IMG/VR virus record: IMGVR_UViG_3300046005_001206
Coordinates: 1 to 60,180 of that record
Reading direction: 5' to 3' (one strand)
Length of the DNA stretch: 60,180 nt
Source: a virus
The notes under the pieces were generated by a model. It did not search any database and was not told where the DNA came from. It saw nothing but the letters and a program-made list of their open reading frames with translations. The position numbers and the translations under genes are program-made. Below, in pieces: positions 8,932 through 17,375 of the stretch; positions within the stretch are counted from its first letter, which is position 1, and each line of letters starts with the position of its first letter.

Positions 8932-9565
8932 AGATATTCGTAAACACTTCATCAACGAACTTCTCGACGATCATTACGTCACAGACAAGACTGGTGTCAA
9001 AACCATCGAGATGATTGGTGCTACCTTCGAAGCAGATGAACCAACCATCTTCGGTGAAGTCAATGAAGAGTATGTCGAGCGCGAACTTCAATGGTATCAG
9101 TCGATGTCACTCAGTGTTAACGATATTCCTGGTAAGACTCCTGCAATTTGGCAGCAAGTCGCTGATAAGTATGGCTACATCAACTCGAATTATGGTTGGG
9201 CTATCTGGCATGAAGATAACTTCGATCAATATAATCATGTTCTGAAAGAACTTCGTGATAATCCAAACAGTCGTCGTGCTGTGATGATCTACACTCGTCC
9301 TACGATGTGGTACGACTACAACTATAATGGCATGTCAGACTTCATGTGCACCAATGCAGTACAGTATATGATTCGTGACGATCAGTTGGTAGCCATAGTT
9401 CAAATGCGGTCGAACGACGTTGTCTTCGGCTATCGCAATGACTATGCGTGGCAAAAGCACGTCGTCGATAAGCTGGCTGCTGAACTCGGTATCAACAGCA
9501 CTAAGATTATCTGGCATGTCGGTAACCTCCATGTATATGAGAGGCACTTTGATAAGGTAAAGTAA
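8918..9565 (+). CDS. dCMP hydroxymethylase-type thymidylate synthase homologue
   Basis: A 215-residue thymidylate-synthase-fold protein. The nucleophile is Cys144 (DFMCTNAVQY) and the phosphate/base loop is RSNDVVFGYRNDYAWQ (164-179). In E. coli TS the base-reading residue is Asn177; the aligned residue here is Asp175, the change that marks dCMP-specific hydroxymethylases such as T4 gp42. The likely reaction is dCMP plus methylene-THF to 5-hydroxymethyl-dCMP. Since thyX is present at 56000, a canonical TS is not needed. It is shorter than T4 gp42. Confidence 0.75.
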   Translation: MLKVEDIRKHFINELLDDHYVTDKTGVKTIEMIGATFEADEPTIFGEVNEEYVERELQWYQSMSLSVNDIPGKTPAIWQQVADKYGYINSNYGWAIWHEDNFDQYNHVLKELRDNPNSRRAVMIYTRPTMWYDYNYNGMSDFMCTNAVQYMIRDDQLVAIVQMRSNDVVFGYRNDYAWQKHVVDKLAAELGINSTKIIWHVGNLHVYERHFDKVK

Positions 9566-9990
9566 TGAAAGACGTTTTATATTATTCTTCCATTAGCGGC
9601 CACAAGATCAGCGACGATGTTGTGGTCGTTGGCTTGTGTCCATCGAGCAACGATGTTCGTTCGAGATCTGACACATACTGGAGGCTGAAGAACTGGATGA
9701 ACATCGTAGGTCAATACGACTATGATTTCTATAACGTGATTCCTGACATTGTCGATGCAGAACCGAAGATGACGAACGTCAATCTTAACGATATAAATAC
9801 TAAGCTAAGCAAGTTTAAGGATAAGAAGGTGATTGCCCTTGGCAACTTTCCTTCGAAGGTTCTCGATAAGCTAGGCATTCACCATCTCAAGATCGGTCAT
9901 CCTTCGATGCGTAATAGAAAGTGGAATGACTTTCGTAACGTAACGATGACTCTTGAAAATATGAAAGATTACTTGCGTGGAACTCACTGA
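9565..9990 (+). CDS. Uracil-DNA-glycosylase-superfamily-like protein
   Basis: A 141-residue protein. VVVVGLCPSSND corresponds to the UDG motif 1 position, FYNVIPD to the N-containing strand, KVIALGNFPSKVLDKLG to the alanine/glycine-rich strand, and GHPSMRNRKW to the HPS motif 2. This is the family 4-like UDG layout in a compact form. Whether it cleaves a base or only binds one is unclear, as the usual catalytic acid in motif 1 is not obvious. It sits in the modification locus, starting on the last base of the hydroxymethylase gene. Confidence 0.6.
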   Translation: MKDVLYYSSISGHKISDDVVVVGLCPSSNDVRSRSDTYWRLKNWMNIVGQYDYDFYNVIPDIVDAEPKMTNVNLNDINTKLSKFKDKKVIALGNFPSKVLDKLGIHHLKIGHPSMRNRKWNDFRNVTMTLENMKDYLRGTH

Positions 9991-11137
9991 ATATTATGAC
10001 GAGTACATCCGATATTTCTATCTAGCAAAAGATCAGCAAGCCAAGTGTAATCTTGGTTCTGTTCCATACCTCGAATCAAATATGAACGACGACCTTCTCG
10101 AGAACGTAGAGCTCTATGACGTCGTCGAACGTAAGTTTGCGGGCTTCTCACAAATCGTCAATGACGTGTTTTATGGTTGGACTCCTGAACATCCTTATTG
10201 GGAGAAGATGGAGAAAGGTCATCACACATACCAACGTAAGACGATTGCCACCGACTGGACAGGAAAGCAATCGGACTTTCAACTTGCAGAATGGCTCTAC
10301 GTCTTTCTTCTCCATCGTGTGACTGGTTCTGGTATCAACTACTCAGTCAAACCTTCAGGTTATTCGAACACGGTTCTTCCGCATCTCTACAAGTTTAAAA
10401 CTATCGAAGAGATGACGCGGTTCATCAACGTTTATCCATATCCATTCTACACTTCAGTAGGTTATCAGTTTCCTTCCTTTCCAAAGCCGAAGCCAGGTTA
10501 CAAGAGAGGTGGAGACTATTACCTTTCTGAATATGCGCCGCGTCTTTGTCGAGAAATGGCAGAGTGGCTCGAAGGTAATAATCAAAAGAAAGATCTCCGC
10601 GAAATCGGAGAATGGATGTTTGACTGGAATACCAAGAATGGACTTCGTGTTTATCGATTCCAGTATGCGGCATTCGTCGCAGATATCGCAGATTGGTTTC
10701 CACAATATGTCAATCTTGAAAGCCCATTCTATTATGGTACAAATGCTGTCGAGTGCATCTCATATCTGGCAAACAACACTGATAAGTTGCAAAAAGAAAA
10801 GTTCCTCGATAAGGTAATGGAGAAGATCTATGCAGACACAGGTGCGTTCCCCTACAATGCAGAAGATGTATGTTGCGACTTTATCCGATGGGTCGAGAAC
10901 TATGTCAAGCCAGGATCAGGATATAACCATCTTTGCTTTGATTCCGTCTGGTCTTCTTGCAGAATTAAAGATCACCCATATGGAAGACAGCGAGCGATGC
11001 TGGATCTGGGCTTAGTTCGAACATTCAATGGCATGACAAACCATCCATCCGACGATACTGTTCTCAAGCAAGTTGGCATGAGCGTAGCAGACTATAAGGA
11101 AAAAGTCAATGAATATGTTAACGCAGCTGCTCGGTGA
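9977..11137 (+). CDS. Putative DNA base hypermodification protein
   Basis: A 386-residue protein, very rich in Trp and Tyr. Conserved-looking segments: HRVTGSGINYSVKPSGY with NTVLPHLYKFKTIEEM, then FYTSVGYQFPSFPKPKPGY, and KPGSGYNHLCFDSVWSSC near the C-terminus. The arrangement is reminiscent of amino-acid:DNA transferase-type proteins described in phage modification loci by Iyer and colleagues, but I rely mainly on context. It overlaps the UDG-like gene by 14 nt and the next gene by 29 nt, so it is tightly coupled to both. Confidence 0.45.
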   Translation: MELTEYYDEYIRYFYLAKDQQAKCNLGSVPYLESNMNDDLLENVELYDVVERKFAGFSQIVNDVFYGWTPEHPYWEKMEKGHHTYQRKTIATDWTGKQSDFQLAEWLYVFLLHRVTGSGINYSVKPSGYSNTVLPHLYKFKTIEEMTRFINVYPYPFYTSVGYQFPSFPKPKPGYKRGGDYYLSEYAPRLCREMAEWLEGNNQKKDLREIGEWMFDWNTKNGLRVYRFQYAAFVADIADWFPQYVNLESPFYYGTNAVECISYLANNTDKLQKEKFLDKVMEKIYADTGAFPYNAEDVCCDFIRWVENYVKPGSGYNHLCFDSVWSSCRIKDHPYGRQRAMLDLGLVRTFNGMTNHPSDDTVLKQVGMSVADYKEKVNEYVNAAAR

Positions 11138-12116
11138 GCATGAATTTGATATTGAATATCCTAACATTGCCGAAGTCGAGTATGACGACAAAGGCAAACC
11201 GAAACAATCATGGATGAAAGATTGGACTCAAGAAGAGAGGACCGAAAAGTTCTTTGAGTTCTGTCGTGAGTATGACTTGCGCCGTGACTCGCTTCTTCGT
11301 GATAACTATCAACAGTTCAGCCATCGTCTCCATTGGCATGAGTGTCCGTTCGTTGATGAGATTGCCAAAGAGAACGACTTTCAAACAATACTTGAAGCAT
11401 GTCTGATCTTCTCTTTTAGTAACGAGCATTGGAAAACTTTTCGAGCGTGGCAAACCGGTGGTCCAAAAGCCATGCGCACTCGATTTATATCTGAACGACA
11501 TGCTCGCTCAGATCTTTTTCAAATTTACTATCCGAAAGACACAAGCGTAAAAGATTGGCTGTGTGAAGTTCCTACATTATTTGCAGAAAGACATGCCGAA
11601 AGGTTGTTTGCAAAAATCAATCGACCTTATACAATGATGGAGTTCGCAAAGAAACTTAATCAAATTTTTGTCGAGGAATTTGGCTTTCGTAATGCCATGT
11701 ATCCTTGTAAGAATGCGGCTCGACATGTCGCGATGACTCATCCAAACTGGGTGGATCCTGATTCGTTTCTTCATGGTGGTACAGGCTACTTCGATGGACT
11801 GAGTCAAGTGTTCGATTGTCCAAACCTCATGAGTAAGAGTAAGTACGAGATCAACGAGTTCGGCGAGTATATCGCTTTGAATGATGCGGCGAAGATGCAA
11901 GTCGAGCATATGGATTACCTCAAAGCTCATCCATCAAATCCCATTCATACGCACAACTATCTCAACCTTGAAGATAAGCTATGCATGCATTATAAATATA
12001 TGGCAGTCAAGCTTGGCGTGAAGTCGCAAACGATGCAAATCCCATATGATTGGGTATATCCCATTGAATGGTCTCTCAAAACAAATAGATATGATAGGCT
12101 GATGAATGGCGCATAA
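11109..12116 (+). CDS. aGPT-pyrophosphorylase/5-hmdU-kinase-helical-like hypermodification protein
   Basis: A 335-residue helical protein. FFEFCREYDLRRDSL near the N-terminus, DPDSFLHGGTGYFDGL in the middle and LEDKLCMHYKYMAVKLG near residue 295 parallel the conserved elements of the alpha-glutamyl/putrescinyl-thymine pyrophosphorylase family (E..LC...KY...LG near the C-terminus). Those enzymes attach amino groups to pyrophosphorylated hydroxymethyl pyrimidines. No P-loop 5-hm-base kinase is fused or adjacent, so the activation step must be elsewhere or different. The family match is by eye. Confidence 0.5.
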   Translation: MNMLTQLLGEHEFDIEYPNIAEVEYDDKGKPKQSWMKDWTQEERTEKFFEFCREYDLRRDSLLRDNYQQFSHRLHWHECPFVDEIAKENDFQTILEACLIFSFSNEHWKTFRAWQTGGPKAMRTRFISERHARSDLFQIYYPKDTSVKDWLCEVPTLFAERHAERLFAKINRPYTMMEFAKKLNQIFVEEFGFRNAMYPCKNAARHVAMTHPNWVDPDSFLHGGTGYFDGLSQVFDCPNLMSKSKYEINEFGEYIALNDAAKMQVEHMDYLKAHPSNPIHTHNYLNLEDKLCMHYKYMAVKLGVKSQTMQIPYDWVYPIEWSLKTNRYDRLMNGA

Positions 12117-13008
12117 TAAACATGTCACCGACGGTGTGAACAAAGACGTAGGCATTTACGGTTGGGAAAAAGCCAGAGAGTATTACCTCAACCTTGCCGA
12201 GACATGGACTGATCCATATCCTGATCCAGTCATAACAGTACACGATGGCATTCGTTGTGTACGAGATGATTTGATTACAGGAACGAAGGTTCGCGGCGGT
12301 GATTGTCTACTCTCTAGAATCAATCAGTCGACGATCGTGTATGTGCAACCTCGCACCGGACTCGCTGGCGTTTCTCTTCTCGATGTAGCAAAACGCCACA
12401 ACAAGAAGGTGAAGTTGTTTATGCCTTCTTCACAAACAATTTCTCATCATCAGGCATGCTGCATCGAACAAGGCGCAGATGTCGAGTTTCATCGCATCGC
12501 TGCGATGCCAAATCTGAACAAGATTGCCAAAGATTGGGCAGATTCTCAAGAAGATGCATTCTTCGTTCCACTCGGTCTGAAGCACGAGTTAGTCACTGCT
12601 GGTATCGTGAAGGCTGCATCGAAGATCGAAGCACCTGATGAGGTGTATGTAGCCATCTCGACGGGTGTTCTGTCACGTGCAATGCAAATCGCATGGCCAA
12701 ATGCCAAGTTCCACTCAGTTGCAGTGTCTCGTAACCTAAAAGCAGGCGAACTCGGTCGAGCTGAAGTCATCTCTGAACCGATGCCATTTCAGCAGAGCGA
12801 GAAGGCAGAAAATCTTCCACCTTTTCCTTGCATAGATACTTACGATGGCAAGGTTTGGAAATATATTCCAAAGAATACTGGTAAGAATATATTGTTTTGG
12901 AATGTTGGCAAACAACCGGTACTCAATGATCCTACGATATATGATCGCGTAAATAGTTACCGTGATTGGCTAAAAAATGATGTACAATATAGGCAACTTG
13001 ATATATAA
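12106..13008 (+). CDS. PLP-dependent enzyme, fold type II
   Basis: A 300-residue protein with the tryptophan-synthase-beta/ACC-deaminase layout: DDLITGTKVRGGDCLL with candidate Schiff-base Lys61, YVQPRTGLAGVSLLDVAK as the cofactor/substrate loop, FMPSSQTISHHQ, then ISTGVLSRAMQIAWP as a glycine-poor phosphate region. In phage hypermodification loci PLP enzymes trim or rearrange an amino acid already attached to the base. Amino-acid supply is an alternative role. It overlaps the previous gene by 11 nt. Confidence 0.65.
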   Translation: MAHNKHVTDGVNKDVGIYGWEKAREYYLNLAETWTDPYPDPVITVHDGIRCVRDDLITGTKVRGGDCLLSRINQSTIVYVQPRTGLAGVSLLDVAKRHNKKVKLFMPSSQTISHHQACCIEQGADVEFHRIAAMPNLNKIAKDWADSQEDAFFVPLGLKHELVTAGIVKAASKIEAPDEVYVAISTGVLSRAMQIAWPNAKFHSVAVSRNLKAGELGRAEVISEPMPFQQSEKAENLPPFPCIDTYDGKVWKYIPKNTGKNILFWNVGKQPVLNDPTIYDRVNSYRDWLKNDVQYRQLDI

Positions 13009-13009
13009 G
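12981..13009 (+). promoter_or_regulatory. TGTACA-class promoter inside the end of the PLP gene
   Basis: TGTACA, 17 nt, TATAAG; the predicted start at about 13015 leaves almost no leader before the ATG at 13017. AAGGGA just upstream of the ATG could serve read-through mRNA. Confidence 0.55.
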
Positions 13010-13016
13010 GGATAAT

Positions 13017-14045
13017 ATGAACATATTACTCACATCCCCATTCACTCCCGTTTCTTCCAACATTCATTCGCATCGAGCAGCGCAGGCTGCCATCTATGCG
13101 GAGCAGTTGAGTAGTTTAGGTAAAGTCCATCTCGATCGCACTGGAGACATTCATCCAGAGCCAGCATCGTTCGATCAAGCCTATACTTATCATGGCAATG
13201 ATTGGTTTGGCTCTCTAAACCTTTTCGGAGGCATGAAAAATTATAGTAATATCGATAAGCTAATTCGATACTCGAATCTAAAGGCTCCTGTCTATTCATT
13301 ATGGATCGATCATCCGAAGTACAGCGAGATGTTAAAGCCTCGACTTGATGGTGATATCCATCCTGATTGGCATCTTGTTGATTGGGAAAATCTAAAGAAG
13401 ATTGAAGATACTGCCATTACAGTCCGCGAAATTGAAACTACGAATCGAGCAATTGCTGGAGATAGTCATGCCATTTGCATGTATCGTCCAACTTGGTTTG
13501 TCAATTCTGTTCCATTTAAAACTTTGCACGGTGCATTGAAAGAAGGTCTACAAACTTTCATCGAACCACATCACAAGATCGCAGAGTTTTATTTCGGTAA
13601 CATCGACGTACGTCATCACCTTAATCGCTTGCCAAATATGGAACAAAGGACTCGTAATTTGGCAAATAGATATCATGAACAGTTGGTATCTCTCGATCTT
13701 GAAGAAGTATCAGCGTATGAACTTCTTCCAATCGAAAACGAATCTCGAATTCTTCCAAAGACCGGTTACTATAAAGGCTCACCATTCTACGGATCATGGG
13801 AACAACGCAATAAAGCTCGTCTTATCTTTAAGGATGAGATGAAGAATCTTTGTGCGAAGAGTAGAGTAAACTTTATTGATTGGGTAGATCCTTTACTCAA
13901 CAATAGCGGTGAGCTCGACTTTGAATGCATGGAAAAACCGAAGTCTGTACACCTCTCTCGAAATTCTTATCCGCACTGGCAAGGTCGCAAATGGAGTGGA
14001 TTATCTGAAAACAAACCCGCAACTCTAGAGGATTTCTTTGCATGA
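13017..14045 (+). CDS. SGNH/GDSL-family hydrolase-like protein in the modification locus
   Basis: A 342-residue protein. Block I is AGDSHAICMYRP (candidate Ser nucleophile near residue 150), block III FYFGNIDVRHHL (GxND-like, with D for the usual spacing) and block V KSVHLSRNSY supplies the His. SGNH enzymes remove or transfer acyl and sugar esters; acting on a decorated base or on cell-wall sugar are both possible. The placement between the PLP enzyme and the glycosyltransferase suggests a part in DNA decoration (inference). Confidence 0.6.
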   Translation: MNILLTSPFTPVSSNIHSHRAAQAAIYAEQLSSLGKVHLDRTGDIHPEPASFDQAYTYHGNDWFGSLNLFGGMKNYSNIDKLIRYSNLKAPVYSLWIDHPKYSEMLKPRLDGDIHPDWHLVDWENLKKIEDTAITVREIETTNRAIAGDSHAICMYRPTWFVNSVPFKTLHGALKEGLQTFIEPHHKIAEFYFGNIDVRHHLNRLPNMEQRTRNLANRYHEQLVSLDLEEVSAYELLPIENESRILPKTGYYKGSPFYGSWEQRNKARLIFKDEMKNLCAKSRVNFIDWVDPLLNNSGELDFECMEKPKSVHLSRNSYPHWQGRKWSGLSENKPATLEDFFA

Positions 14046-14440
14046 AAACAAGTAAGTATATAATGAATGAACACGATGATAATACAATATCGATTACTGA
14101 AGCAGTAGAGAATCTTTCGGCCACACGCACAAATTTTATTCCAGAAATTACAGCGAAGCATCTCAGTGTGTATAAATATAATGAAGGCGAATCTCTGAAG
14201 GAGATCCAGTCTTACATCGATGCTACTTACGAGCAGCACTATTCCCGAAATAAATATCAAGCAACAGAATTCATCATTGACGCTGGTCATGGAACTGGTT
14301 TCAATATCGGGAATATGATGAAGTACACTCAACGATACGGTCGTAAGGGTGATCCCGCCGAATGGCGAAAGGACCTGATGAAGGTTATCCACTACGCAAT
14401 TATGCAACTCCACGTTCATGATACTGAAAATAAGGATTAA
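14042..14440 (+). CDS. DUF3310-like protein
   Basis: A 132-residue protein. The second half (FNIGNMMKYTQRYGRKGD, then AEWRKDLMKVIHYAIMQL) matches the DUF3310 pattern GxxxGNAxKYxxRxGxKG...DLxKAxxYL, frequent in phages. The N-terminal half (IYNEGESLKEIQ-like region, YIDATYEQHYSRNKY) replaces the usual NPxHY opening. Function is unknown in the family. It overlaps the SGNH gene by ATGA. Confidence 0.6.
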   Translation: MKTSKYIMNEHDDNTISITEAVENLSATRTNFIPEITAKHLSVYKYNEGESLKEIQSYIDATYEQHYSRNKYQATEFIIDAGHGTGFNIGNMMKYTQRYGRKGDPAEWRKDLMKVIHYAIMQLHVHDTENKD

Positions 14441-14449
14441 GGATTAATT

Positions 14450-15424
14450 ATGGGTATTGAAATTAATGTTCCAATGGAAGAGCTCAGAAAGCGCAAGCTC
14501 TTCATCGCTACACCAATGTATGGCGGTCAATGCGCAGGCATGTTTACACGTTCGATTGCCGATCTCTCGGCTCTCTGCACCCACTACGGAATCCAAGTCA
14601 GATTCTACTTTCTCTTCAACGAATCACTAATTACTCGAGCACGCAACTATTGTGCCGACGAGTTCATGCGCTCAGGCGATACGCACTTGATGTTCATCGA
14701 CTCAGACATTGGATTTAATCCGAACGACGTGATCGCTCTTCTCGCTCTGCAGAATCCAGATGTAGCAGAAGACAAATATGACATCATCGCTGGTCCATAT
14801 CCAAAGAAGTGCATCAGCTGGGAAAAGATCAAGCTTGCTGTCGATAAGGGTATGGCTGACGAGAATCCAAATGATCTTGAAAAGTTTGTCGGCGACTACG
14901 TCTTCAATCCGACAGGTGAAACTCGTGAAATTCCTCTCGGCCAACCAGTCGAAGTGCTTGAATCTGGTACTGGATTCATGATGATTCGTCGTCAAACCTT
15001 TGAGAAGTTTCAAGAAGCATATCCTCAACAGTTCTACAAGCCAGATCATGTTCGTACAGAACACTTCGACGGCAGTCGCGAGATCATGGCTTACTTCGAT
15101 ACGCCGATCGATCATAAGCGTACGAATATCAATGCTGAGCTTGAAGAATACTTGAAAAAGAATCCAAAAGCAAAAGCTTCTGATATCGTAGACTTTGTCA
15201 AAGATCCGAACAATGGTTTGTTGAAGGACTACTCGAAGCGTTATCTTTCAGAAGATTACATGTTCTGTCAGTGGGTTCGTAATGCTGGAATGAAAGTATG
15301 GCTCTGCCCGTGGATGGAACTGAAGCACGTTGGTTCTTATGTCTTCGGTGGTTCTCTACCAGATATTGCACGAATTGGTGCTGCAGCAACAGCAGATCCT
15401 TCTGCACTCGGTAAAAACAAATAA
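14450..15424 (+). CDS. GT-A fold glycosyltransferase
   Basis: A 324-residue protein. KLFIATPMYGGQ begins the Rossmann-like first strand, THLMFIDSDIGFNP contains the DxD metal/nucleotide-sugar motif, and VLESGTGFMMIRRQTFE plus SEDYMFCQWVRNAGMKVW are acceptor-side motifs typical of family 2-like enzymes in T4-like phages. The substrate is unknown. Being last in the hydroxymethylase operon suggests glycosylation of a modified base, as T4 does with hmC, but cell-surface targets are possible. Confidence 0.75.
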   Translation: MGIEINVPMEELRKRKLFIATPMYGGQCAGMFTRSIADLSALCTHYGIQVRFYFLFNESLITRARNYCADEFMRSGDTHLMFIDSDIGFNPNDVIALLALQNPDVAEDKYDIIAGPYPKKCISWEKIKLAVDKGMADENPNDLEKFVGDYVFNPTGETREIPLGQPVEVLESGTGFMMIRRQTFEKFQEAYPQQFYKPDHVRTEHFDGSREIMAYFDTPIDHKRTNINAELEEYLKKNPKAKASDIVDFVKDPNNGLLKDYSKRYLSEDYMFCQWVRNAGMKVWLCPWMELKHVGSYVFGGSLPDIARIGAAATADPSALGKNK

Positions 15425-15425
15425 G

Positions 15426-15454
15426 TGTACAATTAATACAAACCTTGGTATATT
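15426..15454 (+). promoter_or_regulatory. TGTACA-class promoter of gp45
   Basis: TGTACA, 17 nt, TATATT, starting immediately after the glycosyltransferase stop; about 22 nt of leader with GGAG precede the gp45 ATG. Confidence 0.8.
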
Positions 15455-15482
15455 GAATATTCCGAACATATGGAGATTTATT

Positions 15483-16142
15483 ATGAAATTAGATAATGAT
15501 ACGTTGCAAGTACTCAAGAACTTCTCGGCTATCAACAAGAATATTATGTTCAAGCCTGGAAATGTGATCCGTACTATTTCGAGTACAAAATCTGTTCTTG
15601 CGAAAGCAATAATTAAACAAGACTTCGAGAAGGGTTTTGCCGTATATGACCTCTCACGGTTTATCGGCACTCTCTCCTTGTTTAATGATCCTGAGATTGA
15701 AATCAAGGATTCGTACGTCGAACTCATCGAAGGCAACAATCGGTTTCAGTACGCTGTCACTGATCCTTCGCTGATCATCGTTCCTCCTGATCGCGAGATT
15801 GAGTTGCCAAATCCTGAAGTCAACTGTTTGATTTCAGAAGAGGCACTCAATCGAGTGATGAAGGCTTTGGCAGTTTCTCAGTTGCCTGAGATTGCCATTG
15901 TCGGTAAGAACGGCAAGATCTTGCTTCAAGCAGTCGATACACGTGGCACTAGCAACGATTCGTTTAGCATCGAAGTTGGTGAAACTGAAGCTCGCTTCCG
16001 TATGGTATTCCGTTCGGATTGCATGAAGTTGATTCCAGGTTCTTATGACGTATCAATCTCTTCGAAGGGATTGAGTCATTGGAAAGGTGCTAGCGTAGAG
16101 TATTGGATTGCTGTTGAGTCCAACTCGGCGTTCGAGGCTTGA
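15483..16142 (+). CDS. 45: Sliding clamp gp45
   Basis: A 219-residue protein (T4 gp45 is 228). It starts MKLDNDTLQVLKNFSAINKN, typical of gp45, with FEKGFAVYDLSRF and the C-terminal WIAVESN-type end. The trimeric clamp tethers gp43 polymerase and also activates late transcription through gp55 and gp33. The chosen ATG has TGGAGATTTATT upstream; longer in-frame starts would run into the promoter and the preceding gene. Confidence 0.9.
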   Translation: MKLDNDTLQVLKNFSAINKNIMFKPGNVIRTISSTKSVLAKAIIKQDFEKGFAVYDLSRFIGTLSLFNDPEIEIKDSYVELIEGNNRFQYAVTDPSLIIVPPDREIELPNPEVNCLISEEALNRVMKALAVSQLPEIAIVGKNGKILLQAVDTRGTSNDSFSIEVGETEARFRMVFRSDCMKLIPGSYDVSISSKGLSHWKGASVEYWIAVESNSAFEA

Positions 16143-16147
16143 TTTGA

Positions 16148-16178
16148 ATGGGCGGTGTTTCGGCATCGCCCATTTTTT
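16148..16178 (+). terminator. Intrinsic terminator after gp45
   Basis: ATGGGCG...CGCCCAT hairpin followed by six T residues. It probably limits clamp-loader expression relative to the clamp. Confidence 0.8.
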
Positions 16179-16194
16179 GTGACGGAGATATATT

Positions 16195-17130
16195 ATGCTT
16201 GAAGATTTTTTGTGGGTCGAGAAGTATCGCCCAAAGACCGTATCCGACACTATCCTGACTGACGAATTGAAGAAGACATTTCAACAGTTCGTCGATCAAA
16301 AGAACATTCCTAACCTCATTCTCTCTGGTACCGCAGGTGTTGGTAAGACAACTGTGGCCAAAGCCATGTGCGAAGAACTCCAATGTGACTACATCGTTAT
16401 CAACGGTTCGATGAATGGCAACATCGACATGTTACGTAACGACATCTCGCAGTTTGCTAGCTCTGTCTCTTTGATGGGTGGCAGAAAGATGGTCATCCTC
16501 GACGAAGCCGACTATCTCAATCCTCAGTCCACTCAGCCAGCTCTTCGTAACTTTATGGAAGAGTTTAGTGCCAACTGTGGGTTTATTCTGACTTGCAACT
16601 TCGTTGATCGTATCATCGAGCCTCTTCATTCTCGTTGCTCTGTGATCAAGTTCAAGATTCCAAAGTCAGAACTCCCTTCTCTTGCAAAACAATTCATGCA
16701 ACGAGTGTGTGGTATTCTTGACACTGAAGGTGTAGAATACGAGAAGCCAGTGGTTGCCGAAGTGATCAAGTCTCACTTTCCTGATTGGCGCCGAGTGATC
16801 AATGAGTTGCAGCGTTACAGTGCGACTGGTAAGATCGACACTGGTATCCTACGCAACTTCTCTGACAATGCACTCGCCAAGCTGATCGGTTACATGAAAG
16901 ACAAGAACTTTACAGCCGTACGTAAGTGGCTTGGAGAGTCTGACATTGAACCAACAGAATTCTTTCGTGCCTTCTTCGATAAGGCCGAGGATTATATCGG
17001 CAAAGGTAGCATGCCTCAACTCGTACTTCATCTCGCAAAGTATCAGTATCAGAATGCATTCGCTGCGGATCCTGAGATCAACCTCATGGCATGTCTCACC
17101 GAGATCATGGCTGACTGCGAGTTTCTGTGA
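16195..17130 (+). CDS. 44: Clamp loader large subunit gp44
   Basis: A 311-residue AAA+ ATPase, close to T4 gp44 (319). It begins FLWVEKYRPKTVSDTIL, with Walker A GTAGVGKTT, Walker B LDEADYLN and sensor/arginine-finger segment LHSRCSVIKF. With gp62 it opens and loads the gp45 clamp. RBS CGGAG lies upstream. Its stop overlaps the GTG start of the next ORF. Confidence 0.95.
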   Translation: MLEDFLWVEKYRPKTVSDTILTDELKKTFQQFVDQKNIPNLILSGTAGVGKTTVAKAMCEELQCDYIVINGSMNGNIDMLRNDISQFASSVSLMGGRKMVILDEADYLNPQSTQPALRNFMEEFSANCGFILTCNFVDRIIEPLHSRCSVIKFKIPKSELPSLAKQFMQRVCGILDTEGVEYEKPVVAEVIKSHFPDWRRVINELQRYSATGKIDTGILRNFSDNALAKLIGYMKDKNFTAVRKWLGESDIEPTEFFRAFFDKAEDYIGKGSMPQLVLHLAKYQYQNAFAADPEINLMACLTEIMADCEFL

Positions 17131-17375
17131 TTTGGTTCAATCGAAATAAGACATGCGCCGTATGTGAAGATAAGTATCTCAAGAGCGTACCATTCCATGA
17201 AATGCAGGTAAATACTGATGAAGGTGTGGTTTCTCTTGAGATTTGTGATAAGTGTGCAGACTTCTTTGATAAGTCTGCTGACGTGATAATGAAAGGCCGC
17301 AAAGATGAAACCGTTCGACTTCGTGACATCGATCAACTCGACCAAGAAGAACCTGATGAAAGGTACGGAGAATGA
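17127..17375 (+). CDS. Small zinc-ribbon-like protein
   Basis: An 82-residue protein with CAVCEDKY and ICDKCADFF, two CxxC pairs suited to one zinc ion. The start is GTG at 17127, overlapping the gp44 stop. The C-terminal third overlaps the start of gp62 by 71 nt in another frame, which is unusual but consistent with a coupled operon. Small zinc-binding proteins at this position occur in cyanophage-like genomes (recollection). Confidence 0.65.
   Translation: MIWFNRNKTCAVCEDKYLKSVPFHEMQVNTDEGVVSLEICDKCADFFDKSADVIMKGRKDETVRLRDIDQLDQEEPDERYGE

Noticed and set aside
9792-14178. TATAAATA boxes at 9792, 11991 and 14171
   Set aside because: Each is inside a coding region far from a gene start, so they are likely chance matches.
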